A stretch of DNA of 11,290 bases from a bacterium (GTDB lineage Bacteria > UBP15 > UBA6099 > DSWB01): NCBI GenBank assembly GCA_020061125.1, contig JAGUYV010000083.1, forward strand, positions 1-11,290, in the 5' to 3' direction. This document shows positions 1 through 5,672 of the stretch, one piece after another; position 1 is the first letter of the stretch, and the number at the start of each line of letters is the position of its first letter. A program made the translations under genes and the position numbers. Under the pieces are notes generated by a model, which searched no databases, was not told where the DNA came from, and saw only the letters and a list, made by a program, of their open reading frames with translations.

Positions 1-2
1 CC

Positions 3-1637
3 ATGCAGCCGCCGCGCACCTTCCGCGAGGCTGTGCAGGCGTCATGGACCGTGAAAAACGCCGTGGAAATCGCGCACCCCATCAACCTGCACTGCTTCGG
101 CCGCATGGACCAGATCTTTCTTCCATACTACGAAAACGACCTGGCCGAGGGCCGCATCACACGGGACGACGCCCGCGACCTCCTCGAAGAAATGCTCCTC
201 AAGGCCATGTCCCAGAACATCCGGCCCGAGTCCAACATCTTGAGCAATTTCTATCACCGCTACCTCGGCTCCACCCCCATCACCATAGGCGGCGTGAAGC
301 CCGACGGAACCGACGGCACCAACGAAGTCACCTACCTGTTTCTGGAGGCGGCGCGCGATTCCAAGGCCGTGACCAATGTGTCCCTGCGCGTGCACAAGGA
401 CGCGCCCGAGGAACTGCTTATGGCCGTGGCCGATGTGCTGCACAGCGGGTGCTCGAACCTGTCCCTGTTCAACGACGATGTGAATGTGGAAGCCATGCGC
501 CGCAGAGGGTTTTCCGAGGAGGATTCGCGCAATTACGCGGTCATGGGCTGCGTGGAGATGGAGTGCCCGGGCAAGACCGGCAGCATGAGCGCCAACGCGA
601 TCCTGTTGTGCCGCCTTCTGGACATGACGCTCCGCAACGGGGATTCGCAGACCCTCATGGGCCGCATCCGCAATGTGGGCCTCAAAACCGGGGAGCCGTC
701 GGATTTCAAAACCTTCGAACAGCTCCTGGACGCGTTTCTGGCGCAGGCGCGCCGCCAGGTCGAGATCGTGGCAAAAGCCTCGAACCTGCGCGATCAGCTC
801 TATGCGGACACCATGCCCGCGCCGTGCATCTCCGCGTTCATGGACGGATGCCTCGAATCCCGCAAAGATGTGACCCGCGGAGGCGCGCGCTACGATCTCA
901 CCGGCGTGTCCTTCATCAACAGCATCGCGAACCTGGTGGATTCCCTGCATGTCATGAAAAAGCTGGTGTACGAGCAGCAGGCGTTCACCCTGGATGAGCT
1001 GCTCGCCGCCATAGACAGCAACTACGAGGGTCACGAGCACATTCTTGAGAAAATAAAGGCGGTGGAAGGCAAGTGGGGCAACGGGGATCCCGAAGTGGAC
1101 GCCCTGGCCCGGCGCGTGACCACGGAGCTGTTCCGGGAAACCTACAAATACAAATCGCCCAAGGGCGCGCCGTTCGCTCCCTATGTGATCAGCATGATCA
1201 CGCACACGATAGACGGCCGCGTGAGCATCGCCACGCCGGACGGGCGCCGCGCGGCCATGCCCTACGCCGCGTCGTGCAATCCGTACAATGTGGAAAGCAA
1301 CGGTGTGACCGGGGCCATGCGCTCGGTGGCCGCGCTGGATTTCCGGGACATGCTCGGCGCGGCCGTGAACATGAAATTCCACCCCACGGCCATCGGGCGC
1401 GAGCCGGACGCCCGGCGCAAATGGGCCACGCTCATCCGCACCTATTTTGCGCTGGGCGGCGCACAGTTGCAGCCCACCGTGGTGTCCGCGGACATGATGC
1501 GCGCGGCCCAGCAGAACCCTGACGAATACCGGGACCTCATCGTCAAGGTCGGCGGCTACAGCGCCTATTTCACCGAACTCGGCATCGAGATCCAGAACGA
1601 AATTATCGCCCGAACCGAGCACCACCTGTCCGGTTAA
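3..1637 (+). CDS. Glycyl radical enzyme (pyruvate formate-lyase superfamily, CxE type), 5' end outside window
   Basis: This is the C-terminal 544 residues of a glycyl radical enzyme, a family that uses a Gly radical and a Cys thiyl radical for C-C, C-O, C-N or C-S bond chemistry under anoxia. The catalytic Cys is C183 in a GCVE context (the CxE signature, E185), followed by PGKT. The glycyl loop is at 515-523, KVGGYSAYF, with G518 the expected radical site. Its first residue is Lys where the family usually has Arg. The GRMDQ..LPYY segment near residue 33 and the PDGRR motif near 417 are also typical. Full-length members run about 780-850 residues with the Cys near 430-490, so roughly 250-300 residues lie upstream, and the ATG at position 3 is probably internal. 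It leads an operon with the two genes downstream (47 nt gap). The required radical-SAM activase is not visible and may lie upstream. CxE enzymes include dehydratases, lyases and arylacetate decarboxylases; I cannot assign the substrate. Superfamily is secure, function is not. Confidence 0.93.
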   Translation: MQPPRTFREAVQASWTVKNAVEIAHPINLHCFGRMDQIFLPYYENDLAEGRITRDDARDLLEEMLLKAMSQNIRPESNILSNFYHRYLGSTPITIGGVKPDGTDGTNEVTYLFLEAARDSKAVTNVSLRVHKDAPEELLMAVADVLHSGCSNLSLFNDDVNVEAMRRRGFSEEDSRNYAVMGCVEMECPGKTGSMSANAILLCRLLDMTLRNGDSQTLMGRIRNVGLKTGEPSDFKTFEQLLDAFLAQARRQVEIVAKASNLRDQLYADTMPAPCISAFMDGCLESRKDVTRGGARYDLTGVSFINSIANLVDSLHVMKKLVYEQQAFTLDELLAAIDSNYEGHEHILEKIKAVEGKWGNGDPEVDALARRVTTELFRETYKYKSPKGAPFAPYVISMITHTIDGRVSIATPDGRRAAMPYAASCNPYNVESNGVTGAMRSVAALDFRDMLGAAVNMKFHPTAIGREPDARRKWATLIRTYFALGGAQLQPTVVSADMMRAAQQNPDEYRDLIVKVGGYSAYFTELGIEIQNEIIARTEHHLSG

Positions 1638-1675
1638 CCGGGCAGTCAAACCACTAATACGATTAATCAACAAAA

Positions 1676-1682
1676 GGGAGGG
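1676..1682 (+). promoter_or_regulatory. Strong Shine-Dalgarno that decides the start of the ADC-like gene
   Basis: GGGAGGG lies just upstream of two adjacent in-frame ATG codons at 1685 and 1688. Counting from GGAGG (1677-1681), the first ATG is only 3 nt away and the second is 6 nt away. The second spacing is more usual, so 1688 is preferred. Confidence 0.65.
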
Positions 1683-1687
1683 TTATG

Positions 1688-2458
1688 ATGGGTTTCGTCA
1701 AAACGCAACAGGAGATTGATCATTACTTCAGCCTTGCGGTGCGCAAGTTCCCGGACACGGACATGCTGGGCATGCTGTACCAGACCGACCCGGAGGCGAT
1801 CAAGCGCCTGCTTCCGCCGCCCCTGGAGCCTGCGGCCGAACCCTGGGCGCTGATCTACATCTGCCACTTCAAGGACACCAACCTGGGGCCGGGCTACCGC
1901 GAATCCGCGCTGTTCATCCGCTGCCAGTACAAGGGCGAGGTTGGCAATTACTGCCTGGGAATGCCGCTTGACGGCAACGACGACCGCATCTTCAACGGCC
2001 GCGAAATCTATGGTTTCCCCAAAAAGACCGCATCCATCACGCTCAAGCGCGAGGGCAATGTGGCCGAGGGCTGGGTCGAGCGGCGCGGCATCAGGTTCGC
2101 TCATGTCAAGGCGCAGCTCATGACCAAAATGGATCAGCCGCCTCTGAAAACCGGCCCGAGTTTTTTGTTCAAGTTCCTGCCCAAGGCGGACCTCACCCCG
2201 GGGTTCGCGGGCAAGGTCGAGCTAGTGCGCCAGCGCACGGAGATCGAGTACAAATGCTTCGAGATGGGGAGCGGAACCGTGGAGTTCCAGGATTCGCCCT
2301 TCGACCCGTGGAGCGAGGTGCCGTGCAAGAGCGTGATCGGGTGCTACTACTTCACCGGCGACACCACCATGCAGCCCGGCGATGTTGTGGGCGAGGCCGA
2401 TCCCGATGTGTTCCTGCCCTATTCCTTTTCCCGAACCGACTGGGGGTATGAGAAATGA
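1688..2458 (+). CDS. Acetoacetate decarboxylase-like protein (ADC fold)
   Basis: This 256-residue protein belongs to the acetoacetate decarboxylase superfamily (members about 245-260 aa). The clearest evidence is the motif GREIYGFPKK. Its first Lys (K112 from the 1688 start) aligns with the Schiff-base Lys115 of clostridial acetoacetate decarboxylase, and the next Lys with Lys116, which lowers its pKa. The acidic stretch before it (GYRESALFIR..YKGEVG) fits the ADC barrel. The conserved lysine pair supports a real decarboxylase or another Schiff-base reaction, but several ADC-fold enzymes are aldolase/dehydratases, so the substrate is open. No signal peptide or membrane segment is seen, so it should be cytosolic. 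The gene sits 50 nt after the glycyl radical enzyme, and its stop overlaps the start of the acyl-CoA dehydrogenase as ATGA, so all three are very likely co-transcribed. An ATG at 1685 is the alternative start. Confidence 0.9.
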   Translation: MGFVKTQQEIDHYFSLAVRKFPDTDMLGMLYQTDPEAIKRLLPPPLEPAAEPWALIYICHFKDTNLGPGYRESALFIRCQYKGEVGNYCLGMPLDGNDDRIFNGREIYGFPKKTASITLKREGNVAEGWVERRGIRFAHVKAQLMTKMDQPPLKTGPSFLFKFLPKADLTPGFAGKVELVRQRTEIEYKCFEMGSGTVEFQDSPFDPWSEVPCKSVIGCYYFTGDTTMQPGDVVGEADPDVFLPYSFSRTDWGYEK

Positions 2459-3654
2459 TTGATTTCAAGCCCACCGAAGAGCAGACCGAACTGCAGAAGA
2501 TGGCGCGCAAGTTCGCCAAGGAAGTGATCCGCCCCGCGGAGATGGCCATTGACAAAATGCCGGACCCGGACGCCGCATACCAGAGTCCGGAGTTCCGCGA
2601 CACGCTGGCGCAGGCCTATGAACTCGGGTTCCACAAGATGGGCATCAACGAGCAGCACGGGGGCCTGGGCCTGGACCCGTTGAGCACGGCCATGGTGTGG
2701 GAGGAGCTGGCCGTGGGCGGCGTGGGCATCCCGGCCACGCTGCTGGCCGGTTCCGTCGCGCCCGCGTTCTTGAGCGTGCTCGCGCAGGGCAAAAAGGATC
2801 TCATCGAAAAATATGTGGTTCCTTATTGCGAGGACACAAAGGCGGACAACATTTCCGCGTGGGGCAGTTCCGAGGGCAACATCGGTTCGGACGGCAGCAA
2901 TTATTACGACACCAAGGTGCGCCACGAGACATCCGCGAAAAAGGTGGACGGCGGTTACGAGATTACCGGCGCCAAGAGCAGTTTCGTGTCCAACGGCAGC
3001 ATCGCCAACCTGTTCCTGGTGTTTGCGAATGTGGAGCCGGAAAAGGGCATCTGCGGGTCGGGCGTGTTCCTTGTGCCCCTTCAGGATGGCGTGCAGCGGG
3101 GCAAGTCCATGGACAAGCTCGGCATGCGCGCGCTCAACCAGGGCGAGGTGTTCTTCGACGCGGCGCACATTCCCGAGGACAACATGCTCATGCCGCCGAG
3201 CGACAACTACCCGTTCATTCACAACGCCATCAAGACCGTGGGCAACCTGGGCGTGGGCTATCTGGCCGTGGGCCTCATGCGCGCGGCGTTCGAGGAAGCG
3301 CTGCAGTATTCCAAGGAGCGCGTGCAGTTCGGCAAACCTATCAAGGAACACCAGGCCGTGGGCTTCCGCCTGTTCGAGTGCTACCAGGCCATTGAGGCCG
3401 CCCGCGCACTGTTGTGGAAAGCCGCGTGGACCCTCGCCAACAAGTTCATGGGCGACCTCAAGCTGTCCGCGGCCGCGCGCGTGTTCGCCACCAACCAGGC
3501 CATGAAGCACACGGTCGAGATGGTGCAGATTCTGGGCGGCTACGGCGTGTCCAAGGAATACAACATGGAAAAATACATGCGGGACGCCAAGCTGCTGCAG
3601 ATCATGGACGCCACCAACGAAATCATGACCCTCAAGGGCATTAAGTTGCTGTAA
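2455..3654 (+). CDS. Acyl-CoA dehydrogenase family flavoprotein with Asp at the usual catalytic Glu position
   Basis: This complete 399-residue protein has the acyl-CoA dehydrogenase layout: an all-alpha N-domain, a beta middle domain (AWGSSEGNIGSD near 136-147; GYEITGAKSSFVSNG near 166-180) and a C-terminal helical domain. The C-domain has VQFGKPIKEHQA near 290-300 and LGGYGVSKEYNMEKYMRDAK near 362-381, which are FAD and CoA binding signatures. These enzymes alpha,beta-dehydrogenate acyl-CoA thioesters and pass electrons to electron-transfer flavoprotein. The usual YEGTNEI segment reads MDATNEI here, so the catalytic-base position holds Asp385. I see no compensating Glu at the helix-G site used by isovaleryl-CoA dehydrogenases. 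The start overlaps the upstream stop (ATGA), with GGGGG 8 nt upstream. It converges with the DUF488 gene, leaving only 8 bp between stops and no visible terminator. Family is certain; substrate unknown. Confidence 0.95.
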   Translation: MIDFKPTEEQTELQKMARKFAKEVIRPAEMAIDKMPDPDAAYQSPEFRDTLAQAYELGFHKMGINEQHGGLGLDPLSTAMVWEELAVGGVGIPATLLAGSVAPAFLSVLAQGKKDLIEKYVVPYCEDTKADNISAWGSSEGNIGSDGSNYYDTKVRHETSAKKVDGGYEITGAKSSFVSNGSIANLFLVFANVEPEKGICGSGVFLVPLQDGVQRGKSMDKLGMRALNQGEVFFDAAHIPEDNMLMPPSDNYPFIHNAIKTVGNLGVGYLAVGLMRAAFEEALQYSKERVQFGKPIKEHQAVGFRLFECYQAIEAARALLWKAAWTLANKFMGDLKLSAAARVFATNQAMKHTVEMVQILGGYGVSKEYNMEKYMRDAKLLQIMDATNEIMTLKGIKLL

Positions 3655-3662
3655 GGAAAGAA

Positions 3663-4223
3663 TCAGAACAGTTCGAGCTGCGCGCCGGGGGGCGCTCCTG
3701 GCCCCGTGCGTCCCCCGGCCGTTGGCTTGATATCCTCGTGCGCAACCACGGACCCGTCGCCGCGAATGTGCCGCACCTCGAAACCGCGTGCGATCAGCCC
3801 CGGCGCAATCAGCAGCGCGCGGTGGCATTTGGCCGGATCTTCCTCGCTGCACATCACGGCCGTGGCCTGGCCCCGCGCCAGGTCCGCCAGCCGGTCCAGC
3901 CCCGTCACGAATTTGGGTGATGCGCCAAGCTTTTCATAGTCCACGCCCCCGGACGCGAGCGCATACGCCGTGTCCGCGGGCTTGCCGCCGATCATGTTTC
4001 CCATGTACTTGTAATACATGAAATATTTGACCAGCGCGGGTTCAAGTTCGCCGTAATTGAAATGCGGGGCGATGCGCGAGTAGGGAGCGCTGCGCGCGTC
4101 CGCCACCATCTTGACGCCGTATTTTTTCAGCAGCGCCACGAACGCGGGCAGCCTGTGCCTGCTGTGGCCGATGGTGTACGCCACAGGCGCATCGGGCTGG
4201 TTGCTGCTGCCGGGAGAAGTCAT
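3663..4223 (-). CDS. DUF488 family protein
   Basis: This 186-residue protein matches the DUF488 pattern in order: TIGHS at 17-21, the DARSAPYSR block at 42-50 (usually DVRS.P.SR), FNYGEL near 55-60, IGGKP near 78-82, and MCSEEDPAKCHR at 124-135 with Cys125, Cys133 and His134. The biochemical role of DUF488 is not established. The last five residues, QLELF, resemble the QL(S/D)LF peptide that proteins use to bind the bacterial beta sliding clamp, which would suggest a DNA-related role; this is inference. The chosen ATG (4223-4221) overlaps the galT stop as ATGA, so the gene is the distal member of a galT operon. The reading frame stays open further upstream, but that extension runs inside galT in another frame and is not real. 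The C-terminal Pro/Gly-rich stretch before QLELF is probably flexible. Confidence 0.88.
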   Translation of the reverse strand: MTSPGSSNQPDAPVAYTIGHSRHRLPAFVALLKKYGVKMVADARSAPYSRIAPHFNYGELEPALVKYFMYYKYMGNMIGGKPADTAYALASGGVDYEKLGASPKFVTGLDRLADLARGQATAVMCSEEDPAKCHRALLIAPGLIARGFEVRHIRGDGSVVAHEDIKPTAGGRTGPGAPPGAQLELF

Positions 4224-5239
4224 TTTTCGGGCGGGGGCACGGCGCGCAGGAATTCCGCGGTTTCCTCGGGCCTGGCCGTGGAGATATAAATGCCGCTGGA
4301 CAGCTCGAACCCCACAGACGCGGTCACGCGCGGGATGATCTGCGCGTACCAGTGGTATTTTTCGCGGTAGCGCGTGTTGGTGGGCGACGCCTGGATGAGA
4401 TAATTGTAGTCCGGATCTCCCAGCGAGGAGTACATGCGCCAGAGCATGTCCCGCATGATCTCGGCCAGCTCGCGGCATTCGTTGTTGGTGATTTCCCCGA
4501 ACGAGCAGCAGTGGCGCTTGGGCACGATCCAGGTCTCGAACGGGGACTGGGACGCGAACGGCTGGAACACCACGAAGCGCCGGGTGTTCAGCACCACGCG
4601 CTCCTTGACCTGCAGGGTGCGCTCGACCATGTCGCAGGTGATGCACTTGTTATGAATCTGGTAATACTCCTTGGCCATGTTGAGCCGGTGCTGGATACGC
4701 GTGGGGATGATGGGCGTGCCCAGGACCTGGGAGTGCGGATGTTCGAGGGATGCGCCTGCCTTGCGGCCGTAATTGCGGAAAATATTGATGAGCAGGATGT
4801 GCTCGTTTTTTTCGAGCTGGCGGTATCGTTCCCGATAGATGAAGAACAGGCGCTCCACATCGGCCAGGGGCATGGTGGCGATGGTGAGATCGTGGCGCGG
4901 GTGATCAATGATCACATCGTGAACGCCGTAGCCCGCCACGGCATTGAAGAAATTAACCTCGTTGAACCAGGTGGCCTCGCCGCGCGGGTCCAGGGCGGGG
5001 TACTTGTTGGGAATCACGCGCACCTGCCAGCCGGGCGCGTTGGCCTCGGTGTCCTCGCGGTCGGCCAGGCTCTCGGGCGGGGTCATGCTCTCGTTGCCCG
5101 GGCAGAACGGGCAACTCGCCTTGTGCTCGGGAATGGGCGGCTTTTCCTCGTGCGTGTGGAAGTCCTCGGGCCGGCTCGCGCGCTCGGACGCGATGATCAC
5201 CCACTCCCCGGTTATCCTGTTCTGCCGCAGTTCGGACAT
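4220..5239 (-). CDS. galT: Galactose-1-phosphate uridylyltransferase family (GalT)
   Basis: This complete 339-residue protein has the two-domain GalT architecture of the HIT superfamily. Visible motifs are RQNRITGEWVIIASERA..RP at the N-terminus, the zinc pair CPFC (C43, C46), and the catalytic EHPHSQ at 166-171. H169 aligns with the nucleophilic second His of the HPHGQ motif of E. coli GalT. The C-terminal half has YHWYAQIIPR near 295-304 and GFELSSGIYI near 310-319. GalT exchanges UMP between UDP-glucose and galactose-1-phosphate in the Leloir pathway. Close relatives act as ADP-glucose phosphorylases or other hexose-1-phosphate nucleotidyltransferases. No galK, galE or other sugar gene is present, so the exact substrate is uncertain. 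It is the first gene of a two-gene unit with DUF488, with a promoter about 50 nt upstream. No clear Shine-Dalgarno precedes the ATG. Confidence 0.88.
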   Translation of the reverse strand: MSELRQNRITGEWVIIASERASRPEDFHTHEEKPPIPEHKASCPFCPGNESMTPPESLADREDTEANAPGWQVRVIPNKYPALDPRGEATWFNEVNFFNAVAGYGVHDVIIDHPRHDLTIATMPLADVERLFFIYRERYRQLEKNEHILLINIFRNYGRKAGASLEHPHSQVLGTPIIPTRIQHRLNMAKEYYQIHNKCITCDMVERTLQVKERVVLNTRRFVVFQPFASQSPFETWIVPKRHCCSFGEITNNECRELAEIMRDMLWRMYSSLGDPDYNYLIQASPTNTRYREKYHWYAQIIPRVTASVGFELSSGIYISTARPEETAEFLRAVPPPEK

Positions 5240-5289
5240 AGTCGCTTATTCGATAAAACCCGATTGTTCCCGTCTTCAATATTTGAACA

Positions 5290-5318
5290 ATAATAATGAT
5301 GTGCGCATGTCCAGTCAA
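5290..5318 (-). promoter_or_regulatory. Sigma70-like promoter for galT-DUF488
   Basis: On the minus strand, TTGACT (5318-5313) and TATTAT (5295-5290) are separated by exactly 17 nt. Each hexamer differs from consensus at one or two positions. The predicted start of transcription is near 5283, giving a leader of about 44 nt before the galT ATG. Confidence 0.6.
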
Positions 5319-5463
5319 TAAGAGTCGTGCGGGGCGGTTGTGCCAGTGCGCGGTTTCAAGGCGCCTACGAACAGCCAGCCAGCTTTTCAAAAAAAATAAT
5401 AATTTGATAGAAATTCTTCTTAAATATCAGAATTTGCCGGTGCTGTATGTTTCAATATACGGC

Positions 5464-5492
5464 TTGATTTTTTCAATAACTTTTTATATATT
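5464..5492 (+). promoter_or_regulatory. Sigma70-like promoter for hppA
   Basis: TTGATT (5464-5469) and TATATT (5487-5492) are separated by 17 nt. They lie inside the only AT-rich stretch of the window (about 5385-5535), whose A/T runs upstream of the -35 could act as an UP element. The predicted start is near 5499, leaving a leader of about 170 nt before hppA. Confidence 0.55.
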
Positions 5493-5546
5493 CTGCATGT
5501 TTGTGAAAGATTGCACTTTTATTTGCATGTCATTTTTCCGAATCCC

Positions 5547-5657
5547 GGCCCGTGCGCAACCCGCACGCGGCCTTCGAGATAAACCGCAATCCCTCATCGG
5601 TTTTGCGGGCAGAGGACGCGGGAAAACCCTGAATCCCGCGCATCCTTAACGACAAGG
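5547..5657 (+). promoter_or_regulatory. Structured 5' leader of hppA, no recognised riboswitch class
   Basis: The leader holds three hairpins. The first pairs 5547-5556 with 5562-5572 (10 bp, one bulged C, loop CAACC). The second has two mutually exclusive forms: AAACCG 5581-5586 with CGGTTT 5598-5603, or CCGCAA 5584-5589 with TTGCGG 5603-5608. The third pairs CGCGGGA 5617-5623 with TCCCGCG 5634-5640. A weak CCTT/AAGG pairing (5644-5647 with 5654-5657) could cover the edge of the ribosome binding site. The structures are direct sequence observations; a regulatory role is inference, and high GC content makes chance hairpins common. The rest of the 5240-5672 gap holds only the two promoters. 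Confidence 0.35.
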
Positions 5658-5672
5658 GGGGAAAACCTGCAC

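Noticed and set aside
1655-1662. TAATACGA upstream of the ADC-like gene, resembling the start of a phage T7 promoter
   Set aside because: Only the first eight bases match; the following sequence does not continue the T7 consensus and no phage genes are present. It is chance.
42-1673. A 543-codon open frame on the minus strand across the glycyl radical enzyme gene
   Set aside because: The plus-strand frame has clear catalytic motifs. The antisense product is His/Gly/Arg/Val-rich with no recognisable family, as expected from GC-rich third positions read backwards.
2419-3852. A 477-codon minus-strand open frame across the acyl-CoA dehydrogenase
   Set aside because: It is antisense to a certain gene, its composition is typical of a shadow frame, and it also overlaps the DUF488 gene in another frame.
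5296-5649. A possible 117-residue protein in the galT-hppA intergenic region
   Set aside because: It starts in the galT promoter, spans the AT-rich promoter core and the leader hairpins, lacks a ribosome binding site and has no recognisable motif. The hydrophobic middle reflects T-rich DNA.
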